The notes below the pieces were generated by a model that was not told where the DNA came from, made no database searches, and saw only the letters and a program-made list of their open reading frames with translations. From Krasilnikovozyma curviuscula (lineage: Eukaryota; Basidiomycota; Tremellomycetes; Cystofilobasidiales; Mrakiaceae), in the NCBI GenBank assembly GCA_014825775.1, contig MVAQ01000082.1:20155-84154 (forward strand): 64,000 nt of DNA, in the 5' to 3' direction. Below are positions 1 through 11,480 of the stretch, in pieces (position 1 is the stretch's first letter; the number at the start of each line of letters is the position of its first letter). The position numbers and the translations under genes are program-made.

Positions 1-192
1 AACTTCCTTCACCATCACCCAGATGGTATCGTAGTTAGGTTCCATCGCTAGATCAAAGAAGCTAAAGAAGAACGTGGGTCGAGCGAGGAATCTGGCGAAC
101 AGGGCTAATTTTATGGTGAAGGTGAGAAGGAGGGAGAACCCGTAATATAGGCTGGGATTTGCGTTGCTACTCGTAGCCATTGAAGATGCCAT
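1..192 (-). CDS. Membrane protein of unknown function, 5' part only
   Basis: An open frame starts at an ATG at 192 and runs 64 codons off the left edge without a stop. After a short Ser/Asn-rich start there is a hydrophobic stretch (about residues 16-40, including GFSLLLTFTIKLALFARFLA) that should form a membrane helix, followed by a Phe-rich segment and an acidic turn (EPNYDTIW). A second in-frame ATG lies four codons downstream (at 180), so the exact start is open. I do not recognise the family. An intron could begin close to the edge, so the last residues are uncertain. Confidence 0.5.
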   Translation of the reverse strand, partial: MASSMATSSNANPSLYYGFSLLLTFTIKLALFARFLARPTFFFSFFDLAMEPNYDTIWVMVKEV

Positions 193-3051
193 GCTGAGGG
201 TCCGATAGTCTCGAGCGCTTCAGCTGAGGTGAGCAGGGTCAAATGTCAGTATATTTTACCCCGGATTCCAGAATTGCCCAGGTTCGAACCTGTCGAAGAA
301 GCACAAAATCCCATACTCACGTTAGACCTACCAGGGTGTAGAAATGAAGATACCCTATTTATAATTAGGGCCAGTTGGGGAAGGACTAGATGCAGTCAGC
401 TCAACATTTAAGAAACGAGTAGAATTTGGATTAGAGACCAGCCAAAGCTTACCTATCCCACCTTTGGACTCTAAAGAGAAGCTGTTTCTTTCTATCACTT
501 TCAACGTTATTACCCTCAGAGTTGAACTTCAAAGCGGTTGCATTGGAGTCCAGGGGAATAAGCTCCGTCGAAAGAAATTCTCGCCAGGGATCTGCATTCA
601 TGACGAATTATTGAGGCGCCGCGGATGGTGGCTTCCTTGCTCACCATCTGCATTCCTTCGTAAACTCCCTCAAATCGTCATCATAGCAAGTATCAGCGCA
701 GTTGTTCACGATTCGAGTGTCTTGTGTGCTCGTTGTTCATATCCTAACGCTGAAAGACTTCGATAAAAGTGCTGGCGTGTGATCCATCGCAAGATTTACT
801 AAAAGTCAGCCTTTCATATTTAATCGAGCATGATAAACAGCATAAATAGCAATAGGAAACTCAACATTGTAGTATTCTGAGCTTCGTTTGTGATCCAGCG
901 TTTCGGCGAGCACCTTTGTATGTCTTACCATCAGTTTCTTAGCAGATCACACTTCAACACCCCCGGCGGCCAAATACCTGCTGACCAGACTTCCAATCAT
1001 CCAAAGTTAAACCTTTTATTTACTGGAGGAATACTTCAAGACGAAAACATAACTTCAATTGTGAGTATGATTGTATGTGGGCGATGGTCAAAAGGAAAAT
1101 AACGGAAGAGTCTGAGTTTCGAACTTCGGTAAGAGTCCGGCAAAGCAGAAATTTGCCGAGTTTGTGGATCGATCGTTTCTTGAGAACTCACTGAATAATT
1201 CACATAAAAGAGTGACAGAGCTCCAAGCGATATCGGCGAACGTTAAAATTGAAAGGAAGCTGAATATCTGGAAGGGAAAACGCGCGCTATGAAAATCAAA
1301 ACAAACGCGTGAGCCAGCGAAATTTGTTTCGCTATTGCTTAGTTTCTCGAGCTTGCTCCTTCTTATCTATTTCATTCCAATATAAATGAGCTGATGATGG
1401 TTGTGTCCACTCCAGAAACTGCCGAGATATATTGACCCGAGAGATCTTGTAAGCTATCTGATCTGTACGATCACCAACAGCAACTTAGTTTCAAGCCATG
1501 AGAGACCAGTCTCTCTTTCGTCCCAAAACACATTATTATACATTGAACATCTTTCCTTATTCAAACTTGAACCAATCATCCAAAGCAATCTGCTAGTGCT
1601 CGGCCCCTCTGCCGGAGCGCAGAAATAGATTGTTATTCTTATCAGGCTAGAGATCCGCATAGTTCTCTGTTTCTCTCCCAACCACCATTTCCCTCCCATC
1701 TCTCCCTGTTTGCTTCTTATTCGTCACTAGGGCTTTACCTGCAGCAATATCGTTCTTTCTCTTCTCCGTTATCTTTCGGAGACAGTGTGGGTTCCGAATC
1801 TCTTGGCAGATGCTATTGAACGCATGGTGCGCTGGAAATTTCCCTTCTTCTTTCTTCTTTTACCCAACCATCATGCTCACCTTTCAACTGTATTTCAGAT
1901 TGTTGCTGCTGGCCTACCGTAGATTGTGTCTCCGAGATTTGTATGAACGAGGTGAGTCCGCAGTGTCAAGAGATCGCGGGAAGTCGAGGGCTGATCATCC
2001 CTCTTTTTTTATTTTCCTCTCGTTCTTCACCAATAGATAATCAGAAACACCGCTCAATATTGCATCTTGGTGAGTGTAAAACACTACGCTGCTTCCATTT
2101 TCTTACAATAGCGCTAATTCCAGCTATGTGGCTCCCATCTTACTATAGCCGCCTTCCGTTGTTTTTTTTTCCAATTTCGGGTGATCTCTGAAAATGTAAG
2201 AGCCAAAACAAGAGCCAAAACAGCACAGTAGCATTTCTTTATTCGAGCGGGTATGTACTCATTGCTCCCAGTATCTTCGATGGTTGGCGCTTTCGCATGC
2301 CGCCGAGTCGTGTAACAAAACCTCAGCCCACGCGACCACTAATGTTGGTCCCATAGTGATACTGATTTCTATCCTGTTGTTATCTCTCACAATCACCTCT
2401 TCCCTCCGGCGCTTTCAGCTGTAGCTCATCTCGCCTAGGTCGCTTTGGCTTCGGTTTTGTATATGTCGCTCGTGAAGCTGTGGCTCGACTGAGGTGACTA
2501 CGGTGGTGATGAGCTCATCTTCGCAATCAGATCTATGGAATATAAAAGTGGGCTTCTGTTTCTTCATTGACCTCCTTTTGGTGTTTCTCTTGCTCGAACG
2601 TTTTGTTCTAACCAGCGCTACTTCGTTTTGTTTATTCAGCTTGACTAGCTGCATCACCTTATAGGATAGTTTTACACCTCAGGGTAAAATATACGACAGC
2701 TCTCTCCCCATCTATACCCATCGTCCCAGCTTGGAGCTTCTCGAGCGTCAACAGCTAATCAAACTCCCAGACTTGCTCCCCTTCGATGCTTGTCATAGTG
2801 ACAAGATTCAGAAATCCATCGACGGCAACAAAGACTCTGCTTCTTCACTTGCAGCTCATCGTCCAGTGCATTCATCATTCTTATTCCTTGGCCGGTAGGT
2901 CACACTCCTGGCGAAAAACTTTTTTTATTGCTCTTCCCTCTTCGTACTCAGCTACTCAGCAACGCTCCTGATCCATCGGAAGGTCAACCGACATCTATTC
3001 TTACCATCAACTAGAGCTTGTGATTACCACCTTGTGCTTCATTCCATCCGT
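193..3051. other. Long stretch without a recognisable gene
   Basis: About 2.9 kb with only short, shadow-like ORFs and no protein family I can name. Pyrimidine-rich runs between about 1700 and 3000 (for example near 1845 and 2160) and several GTGAGT/GTAAGT-like donors would fit an intron-containing leader or non-coding transcript of the + strand genes that follow, but this is inference. The left end should also hold the promoter of the - strand gene starting at 192. Confidence 0.4.
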
Positions 3052-3318
3052 ATGGCTCTTCTGGCCATCCGCGCTTCTGGAAAAATGCTCTCGTGCTCAG
3101 GCCCAACCCATCTGGTTATCGCCCTTGTGCTCCTCGCCAAAAGGCCCAATGACTATACCAGCCTGCCCACCTGCTCCATCCGCCCAACCGAGTGGACTTG
3201 CCCTCGTGCCGTGTGTCAGGACTGCGCGTCGACCATGCGTCGCTTCATCCAGACGGACCCTTGCCGCTTGGAGTCGTTGATTTCTTTTGCTCGCCAGCGC
3301 TCGCCGTGTGGTTTCTGA
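3052..3318 (+). CDS. Possible small Cys-rich protein, 88 residues
   Basis: This is an ATG-initiated frame with a clear preference for C- or G-ending codons, unlike the neighbouring non-coding ORFs. The N-terminal half is hydrophobic (around HLVIALVLLAK). The C-terminal half has Cys at irregular short spacing: the segment CSIRPTEWTCPRAVCQDC, then a Cys after about 13 more residues and a last CGF end. The spacing recalls a zinc-binding knuckle, but no family is recognised. It sits about 570 bases upstream of the oligopeptide transporter start and could be a free-standing gene, an upstream ORF in a long leader, or one exon of a larger model. The evidence is codon bias and composition only. Confidence 0.35.
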   Translation: MALLAIRASGKMLSCSGPTHLVIALVLLAKRPNDYTSLPTCSIRPTEWTCPRAVCQDCASTMRRFIQTDPCRLESLISFARQRSPCGF

Positions 3319-3890
3319 TACCGGGTTCTATATTTGGAGGAGGGTAAGTATGGTCCCCTTTCGAGCCCTTGCTGCTCTCAGACCTTCTGAGGGTGTCTTT
3401 TCCGACGACATTTGAATCCGCTTGCTGTGAGTGGCTCGATTGTCAGTCCCGTCCCAAGTTTTTATGCTAATCTGACCAGCTTTTCTTGCGCTTTTCGCAG
3501 TGAGAATTTTCCTTTGAAACCTTCTGGAATTCGTTCTCAATTCAAGTCCCTTCAGCCGTCTCTCAGCCATTTCTATGATTGTTTTGAATTTTTCACCCGC
3601 CTCCCCACAACGGGGTGTCTCGCGTGGTGCCTTGTGTCTAGCCTCGCGTCCACCATGTTATCTTATCCACCTTTCTTCTCGAAATAGATTTGGGCGTTGG
3701 CTGCAAGATTCGCAGCATGGTGTCCCTGTCACCTGCACATGCAGAAAAAAGATAACGATGAGGCTCGAAATCAACAAAAGGAGCGGCATTCAAAAAATTG
3801 ATTCCCTTCCCAGTTCTTTTTTTCCAGACGACAGCATTCTCTGCTTCAAGTTTGCAGCACTTCCAGCAGGTTTAGGGAAGAAGCAACGAC
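3319..3890. promoter_or_regulatory. Upstream region or 5' leader of the peptide transporter gene
   Basis: No gene is supported here. A good donor (GGTAAGTATGG near 3342) and a pyrimidine-rich acceptor (CTTTTCGCAG ending near 3500) would define a leader intron of about 160 bases in front of the transporter ATG at 3891. The bases before that ATG (GAAGCAACGACATG) give a purine at -3. Confidence 0.35.
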
Positions 3891-6800
3891 ATGTCTGACA
3901 AGCACGCACTCGCACCAGTTGGTGCTACCGGGGATCCCATCGCCTTCCACACTGAGCTCGATATTGAGAAGGACTTGGGCTACACCGATGAGAAGAAGGG
4001 AGTAGAAGCCATCGACACCGTCTCTGCTGGTGAAGACGATGAGATGGTCAGAAAGGCGGAGGAGCTCAACGTGAGTTTCAATATTGCTTCTACAGTACCT
4101 GCGCTCCTTTTTCTGACTGTTGTTCTTTTAGGCCCGTCTCGCTGCCGATGAAGCTAGTGACGAGGAGTACAGAGTTGAAGGTGATTCACTAACCTTTGCT
4201 CATGTATCTGAACTTGCTTTCTAACGTGTAGTCTTATTTCAGGTGCCCACGACGTTGCTACCAAGGTCTTGTCCACTCGGTTAGTACCTTCACCCTGACA
4301 GCCGCACCTCTGGAGGTAGGCAGCTGATCCCCTCTTTCTTCATTTGTCTCTTCCAGTGACGACCCAGATGCCCACATCTTGACTCTCAGAATGTTCATCC
4401 TCGGCCTCGGATTTTCTGCCTTCGGTGCCGTCCTTGCTCAACTTTACTACTTCAAAGTTGGTTTCTACACTTTCCTCCTGCTATTGCAGAAACTTGTCCT
4501 AAATGCTTATTTGCCCAATAGCCTCAAACTCTGAACGTCTCCACCTCCTTCTTGCTGATTATGTCCTACTTCATCGGAAAGGTAAATTTTGTGAACGCTG
4601 TTGGACCGGGCATGGCGCAAAAACTGATGACTTTCACAATTTGACAGGCTTGGGAGAAGGCTATTCCAAAGTGGGGATTCCTTAAGTATATCAACCCGGG
4701 TGAATTCAACATCAAGGAGCATACTGCTATCATCAGTATGTCGCGCATCCCGCAATCTGTTGTTCATCCCGACACCTGCTCATCCCAACAGCATCTACCT
4801 CTCTTTAGTCATGGCTTCTACCGCTGCTGGTTCCGCCACTGCTATTCAGGTTATTTCTGTCCAGATCCTCTTCTACGGTCACGAGATCAACGGTGCCATC
4901 GCCGTCTTCACCCTCTTCGCCTCCCAGCTGATTGGATATGGTTTCGCTGGTCAGCATCGTTTTTTTATCATACGCTCATTGAACAGGGTACTGACAAGAG
5001 TTCTGTTCCAAATTGTCTAGGTCTTTTGCAAGAAGCCTTAGTTTACCCAACCGTCACCTTCTGGCCATCTACCATCACCAACGCTACAATGTTCCAGGCT
5101 CTCCACTTCGATGGTGGTCTCTCCACCAAGAGAGTCAGACTCTTCTGGGCTATTTTCTGGGCTATGTGAGTCCAACGGTCTTACACAGGATCAGACCCGC
5201 CAAAATACGTCTTAATGCTGACCACCATTTTCTCTTCGATAGGTTCGTTTGGGAAATCATTCCTGAATACGTCTTCCCACTCTTGGCCGGTTTCTCCCTC
5301 GCGTGTCTGATCAACCACACCAACCCAATCGTCCGAAACGTCTTCGGTGGTGGATCCAACAACGAGGGCATGGGCTTCCTCTCCTGGTCCCTCGACTGGA
5401 ACTACATCGGATCTTCCTGCCTGTACACTCCTCTGTGGACCCAGTTGAACGAGAACATTGGTATCTGTTTGACCTATGTTCTCATGGCCTCCGCCTACTA
5501 CGGTAACCTCTGGAACGGCCAGAACTTCTTGTTCATGTCTCAAGGTGAGTTTTCGAAGCACCATTTATCCTCTGCGGTCGGTTGTTGATTTTCCAATCCG
5601 ATGATTAGCCATCTTCGACTCCACCGGCGCTGAGTACAACCAGACTGCTCTCTTGGTTCGTTCCTTTGCCCAAATATACCCTCAATGTAAAACACCACTA
5701 ACCTCCTGAATCACTTGTACAGACCAACGGAAAGTTTGACAGAACCAAGTTCGAGCAGATCGGCCCAGCCTACTTCTCTGCCACCAACGTTGTTTCTCTC
5801 ATCACTCAGAACTTGGCCTTGGGTGGTATCACCGTCCACGTTTTCTGTACGTTTCTAACGTTTACTTCACAAAGCACTGCAGTCTATCTTTGCTGACATT
5901 TTCTGCTTGTTTAGTGTTCTACTGGGACGAGATCAAACCATTCTTCATGATGTTCAATCCATTCAACAAGACCAAGAGAGTTGTCCATGACGAGCACTAC
6001 CAGAAGATGCAGGTCTACAAGAAAGTTCCTCTCTGGTGGTTCTTGGCTTTGCTCGCTGTTGCCTTCGCCGCTGCCCAGGCAACCGATTACACTGGTCACT
6101 CCGACTTCCCATGGTGGACTCTCATTGTGCGGCTTTTTTTATATCTATCATGTTTCTCAAGTTTTTGGCACTGACAAAACCAAATTGTTTCTGTACAGGT
6201 CTTGTTGATCATCTCCCTCTTCTTCACCACTGTCTACGCTACCACTTACGCTCTCCTCGGATTCACCTTCTTCAATGGTGGTCTTGATGGCTTCTACGAG
6301 ATGTTGACCTCGTATCTCTGCCCAGGAGATCCCGTTGCCAACATGTATGGTGCTCTTTACGGTTCTCAGCCAACTGTCCAGGGTATTAAGCTTCTTGGTG
6401 ACTTGAAGTTGGGTCAATACATTAAGATCCCCCCACGTGTCAACTTCTTGATCCAAATTATGGGATGTATGGTCGGTGCCTTGCTTAACTGGGTCATGAT
6501 GAACTCAATTGTGAGTAGACGTTCCTTCTCACTGCTACGGCCTTAAAGCTGATTCACTCTTTTTTCGCATCCAGATCTCTCAACAAAGACCAGCTCTTTT
6601 GTCTCTTACCGGTACCCGTCTCTGGTCTGGACAGAATGCTCAATCCTTCAACTCTAACGCCATCAGTTGGGGTGCTTTGGTTAGTCTTCTCCTCATTTTG
6701 AAAAGCGAACTTCAACTGAACACTTGCTGTGATTCCTAATTTAGGGTCCTGAGATGTTCTGCTCCACCTGTACCTACAGAATGGTCCCAATTTCTGTACG

Positions 6801-7368
6801 TATTGCTTCGTTCATTCGACGAGAAACAACATTGCGCTGACGTCTTTCTTTTACCACCATGTAGCTGGCTATCGGTTGTTTCCTCCCAATTCCAGGATAC
6901 CTGCTCTACAGGTGGAAGCCAACCTGGGGATTCCAGAATATTAACACTGGTATCATCATTCAGTACTCTTGCTACCTGTCCGTCGGTCTCAACTGTTCAG
7001 TCAACCCATCTATGTTCATTGGTGAGTCTGAAGTTCATCTTCCAACATTAAGGTATTTAACTTTCTAACCCCTTCATCTTTCACTTTCAGGTGTCTTCTC
7101 TCAATTCTACTTGAGAAGGTACAGACCAAGATTCTTCACCAAGTACAACTACATCATCGCCGGTGCCATGGATGGTGGAACTCAGGTCATGGTCTTTGTT
7201 CTTAACCTGGCAGTCTTCGGTGCTGTTGGTGACGCCCATGCAATGCCAGACTGGTGGGGTAACGATAGCAACTACTCGTGAGTTTGGTTCAGCTGATTCA
7301 ATTCGAATGACACTCGCTGACGAAGTTCTGTCTCCAGTGCCGACCGATGTCTCCTCCCACAAGAGTAA
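3891..7368 (+). CDS. Oligopeptide transporter (OPT family)
   Basis: Proton-coupled uptake carrier for small peptides, possibly also glutathione or metal conjugates, expected in the plasma membrane. I joined 18 exons to a protein of about 790 residues, the normal OPT size. Exon starts include 3891, 4132, 4243, 4357, 4522, 4648, 4792, 5021, 5243, 5609, 5723, 5915, 6199, 6575, 6745, 6865, 7091 and 7338. Family hallmarks are NPGEFNIKEHT before the first transport core, GYGFAGLLQEALVYPTVTFW, the NVFGGGSNNEGMGFLSWSLD loop, a later YNYIIAGAMDGGTQVMVF segment and the terminal ADRCLLPQE, a variant of the usual C-terminal DRCP-type end. More than ten hydrophobic segments are visible. The acidic N-terminal tail of about 85 residues is cytosolic. 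The substrate cannot be told from sequence. Confidence 0.95.
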
Positions 7369-8000
7369 ACTCGCATCTACTCTGTGGCTTTACTTCCCCC
7401 TTGTATTCTAATCTTCTAGACGTTATATTACATTCTAATTAGTCTTCTTCACGAATCGTTTCGAGCAAGGAAGCCTGGGCTTGTTGACGTGGACGGCATT
7501 TGCGCAATTTACGATTTACCTATTGAAATTGGCACCTGCCCTGAACATATTACCTGTTTTCTAGCCCCTGTGTAAATCTCAGACTGAACCAAAAAAAAAT
7601 GCAGCGTCTATCTGTGAAATTGCCATCACGTTAGCTGGTGCTGCGAAACCAAGTGAGCTTCAACAGCCACAACTTGTAAGGAGCCGGAAAGTTATAGACT
7701 CGCTTTCAAGGCGACTAGACCCACCGATCTGCTGGTTGGTTTATACTGGCCACTGTGCTCCCATTTGAATCGTACTCAGTCTCAAAATCAGGCAGTGGAT
7801 ACCATCGTCCTTGCGATCCCCCCTCCCTCCTTTTGCCAGAACCAAGATCCGAGCTGGCGACTAAGCTAACCTAATTATAGATAGAAAATAGTCCGTTTGC
7901 TTTGTGAGTAGAGTTTTGCTTGCTGTTCCCCTAATTTACTGCTGATTGCAACAGTGTCACTCGCACGAAGGGCAAGGCTTTTGCTATCCACAGGCATCAA
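7369..8000. other. Spacer between transporter and VPS16
   Basis: About 630 bases containing the transporter's 3' end and the promoter of VPS16, both on the + strand. I see no ORF with family motifs. A run of nine A lies near 7591. Confidence 0.5.
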
Positions 8001-11000
8001 ATGAGTGCTCTCAGTAATGCTACAGCAGAGTACGTTTCACATATTTAATCTTGAAGGCTTTCCTTCCAGCTAGAAGTATTTACTTTGGGGGTTTATTTTA
8101 GCTGGCAGGCTCTCGATACGTCCTTCTACAGGCAGATCCATATTTACGACTTAGCTTGGCCATTGCAATCTCTCAGAGAATACTTTGTATCGGTTCTTCC
8201 TTTTGGTGGTCCTATAGCACTTCTCAGGAACCCGGCTTACCCCATCCCATTCAGCTCGACCACCGCCCAGACCTTGCTCAATCAGAAGAGGATATCGGTC
8301 TTCACCCCATCTGCTGAACCTTTCCACCCCCAACAGCCCACTCTAGCGTACCAGCCTACGCCCACACCCAACCCACCCATATGTCTTTCGTATATCCCAG
8401 GTACTCCAGGTGATCTACTAGTCGTATTTGAAGATGGGTCCTACCGGGTCCATTTCCAGAACTCGGCGTCATACAGCACCTTTCAGATCGGGTTGACCTC
8501 CATCGAAGACGGTGTGGTGTCCTGCAGAGTATATACGAATGGATTTGTGGTGCTGTTAGGCAGTTCAGGTGGACTGGTGGATGTTTCCTTGGTTGGTGTC
8601 ACAGGAAGCAGCAAAAATGGCTTGGGAGGAGGAAGGACTACCCCAGTGGTGAAGAAGCTGGCGTCTGTTCCAGGCTTGGGGATTGGTATTAGTATCAATG
8701 GCTGGTCGGTGATGAACCCTGAGCAAACAAACTCTAGACAGGTCACTTGTTTGCTGAGTGTAGGTGAAACGGTCATGATGTTAGACGAAGAGGAGTGCAT
8801 TGACCAAGTAAGCGTTCCTTTCTCTTGATGTTGTTGCTGCAGGGATTGACTGATACTTTGTATAGCGAATAAACAGGGGACCCTTCACCCATCTCCTTCC
8901 CTCACCATCGGGTCGATTCCTGGCCCTGCTCGCTCCTCATCCCAAGCCATCGCTCTGGGTACTCACCTCTGACTTCGCTCAATCAATGTCGACGATTCAG
9001 CTACTTCCACCAGATGGTGAAGAAAATGCGGGATGGGAAAGGGTTGGGGTCGAATGGGTTGGTGAGGATGCCGTGGGGCTAGCTTGGTGGAATGAAGGCA
9101 GGAGCGAAGGGAGAGTCACGGTGTGCGGACCTGGGAAAGACAACTTAGAGTGAGTTGCTTTTCCTCCTCACCACTGTTCTAAAATTGAGGTGCGAATCCC
9201 GTTTATTTATCTTCCTAGGTTCATCTACGATTCGTACCCTCACATAGCACCTGAAGCCGATGGATTGCGAGTCTATACTACCAGGGAATGCGACTTCATC
9301 CAACGAGTCCCTCGTAAGCTTGTTTCCCGCTCTTCAGACTTGTAAACTTATGCAATTATACCTTATTCACAGAACAACTGCTCACGCTGTTGCTTCCCGG
9401 TTCATCACATCCATCCACCACTCTTTTGGACGCGCACACTGCCTATCTATCCTCATCTCCTCTCTCCCATCCACTTCTCAAAACTCTCAGTCCCTCTCAT
9501 TTATCCGAAGGAATCAACGCTCTCCTGCATTGTGCGAGTGAATTTTGGGAACCCGAGTACCAAAAGATCTGTATGAGCGCTGCCGTTTTTGGACGTGGGT
9601 TCTTGGAAGTTCAAGAGTTTTTGAAACTGGAGGAAATTGGTAAAGGCTTGAGGGTTTGTAATGAGCTAAGAAGGTGGGAAGTCGGTGTACCTGTCAGTTA
9701 CCAGCAGTGAGTAAATGGTTATTTTAGTAATGGGAGCACTGCGTCGCTGATGCTTATCTTCGCATTCTAGATACCTTCAAACTCCTGCCTCAACGATAAT
9801 ATCACTACTTCTCTCACGGTCACTGCATCTACTTTCCCTGCGCCTGTCATCGCACCTTTCTCTTTCTCAAGATCCTGTCCTCCTCCACTGGGCCTGCTCC
9901 AAAATCAGCTGCGCACCTCCAGGAAAGGCAGATGATGAAATTTGCAAAGAAATCGTTGTAAAACTAGACGGTCAAGTCGGGGGAGGTGGGAGATTTGCGG
10001 AGGTTGCTAGTATGGCATGGACTGTTGGAAGAAGACCTTTGGCCACCATGGTGGGTCAACAGACTTGTGGCTCGACCTGCTCGACCTGCAACTCATTTGT
10101 TTCTACATTTCCTCTAGCTTCTCGACCATGAATCTCGAGCCGCAAACCAGGTTCCCCTGCTTCTGAACATGCACGAGGATAGGTTGGCCCTTGACAAAGC
10201 TCTGGACAGTGGTGACACAGATCTCAGTCAGTCTCCACCCCCGCAACCGGCATTTTTTTTCCCACACCTCATTACTCATTTCCTTTTTCAGTCTACTACG
10301 TTCTCCTACACTTGAAGTCCCATCTCGCTCAAGGCGACTTCTTCCGGATCATTGACGACCGCCCGAAAGCTTCGTCATTGCTAGAAATTTGGGGTAAAGA
10401 ATGTGACAGAGAGATGTTGAAGGACTTCTATTATCAAGACGACAGGAGGTTGGAGAATGGTTTATTGATGATTGAGGACGCACTGTTGACAAACGTGAGT
10501 GTTGATTACTAGCTTATCTTGGCTACCTTGCCAACCTCGATGTCTCTTCATTTGATTTAGGACATCAACATTCGGCTCGGGTCACTCAAAGGTGCTTCCA
10601 AGTTTTTCTCAGAAGACAAAGATAGAGTTTTTGAATCAAAGGTAAGCTACTCTACCCCCATGGACTTCACGAAAACGGGATATAAAATTCCATATTTCTT
10701 TATACAGGCAATGGATGAATATCACCGTCTCACAACAGCCCAGGAATCCGTCGAGACTGAGGTCGATCATAAGGTATCACTGGTTGGACTCTCTATCAGT
10801 GATTCTATCAGAGCGTGTCTGATAGCTGGGCTCAGTAAAAAGGCCGACAAGTTTAGAGCTGACTTCAAAGTTCCAGACAAGAGGTAACGCCAGCTCAACC
10901 CTGATTCTGGTCTATCAATTAAAGGATTAACTGACTTTCTTTCTTCAGATTTTGGTACATCAAGATGAAAGCTCTCGTTGAACTCAAGGAATGGGATAAT

Positions 11001-11351
11001 TTGGAGGTGTTCGCTCGATCTCGGAAATCACCAATCGGCTATGAACCTTGGGTCAACCATCTGGTCAGCGAAGGCTACTCCAAACAGGCAGTAACTTTCG
11101 TTCCGAGATGTGACTCAAAGAACAGAGTTGACCTGTACGTCAAGTGTGGTGATTTCGTCGCGGCGGCCCAAGAGTGTAAAGAAAAGAATGACAAGGCCAG
11201 ACTGGAGTAGGTACCTTCTATATTGGACATCTTTTCTAAACGTGCTGCTCACATTAATCTTCCTCTTAGACAACTAAAACGACAAGCTCCGACGACTCTA
11301 GTTGCGACTCAGGTAGAGGCCGTGCTGAGCTCTATGAACAGACAAAAGTAA
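8001..11351 (+). CDS. VPS16: VPS16, HOPS/CORVET tethering subunit
   Basis: Core subunit of the HOPS and CORVET complexes that tether vesicles to endosomes and vacuoles, binding VPS33. The first exon encodes MSALSNATA and splices at 8102 into [20 protein letters not shown], the conserved start of VPS16, followed by [13 protein letters not shown]. Later exons start at 8866, 9219, 9373 and 9771, with further introns between 10.05 and 11.27 kb. The N-terminal half is the beta-propeller region. The C-terminal half holds the alpha-solenoid blocks [50 protein letters not shown] and [15 protein letters not shown], all typical of the Vps16 C-terminal domain. The model ends in SSMNRQK and stop. It is convergent with the beta-galactosidase gene, with about 130 bases between the stops. 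Confidence 0.93.
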
Positions 11352-11480
11352 TCGTGCTTATGCTAAACTAATACCCGAACTCATGATATCAGCTTCTTCT
11401 TTTATTAACTTTGAGCAAGTTCTCAAATACAATGAACAACCAAAATGGGAGGTCGTTCAGATACGACGTGAGAAACTTAT

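Noticed and set aside
278..295. GGTTCGAACC resembling a tRNA B box
   Set aside because: No A box, acceptor stem or cloverleaf can be drawn around it on either strand.
2415..2657. 80-residue Lys/Arg-rich ORF on the - strand
   Set aside because: No motif, no codon bias and no splice context; likely chance.
5181..5564. 127-residue ORF antisense to the peptide transporter
   Set aside because: Shadow of the highly expressed sense exon with C-ending codons.
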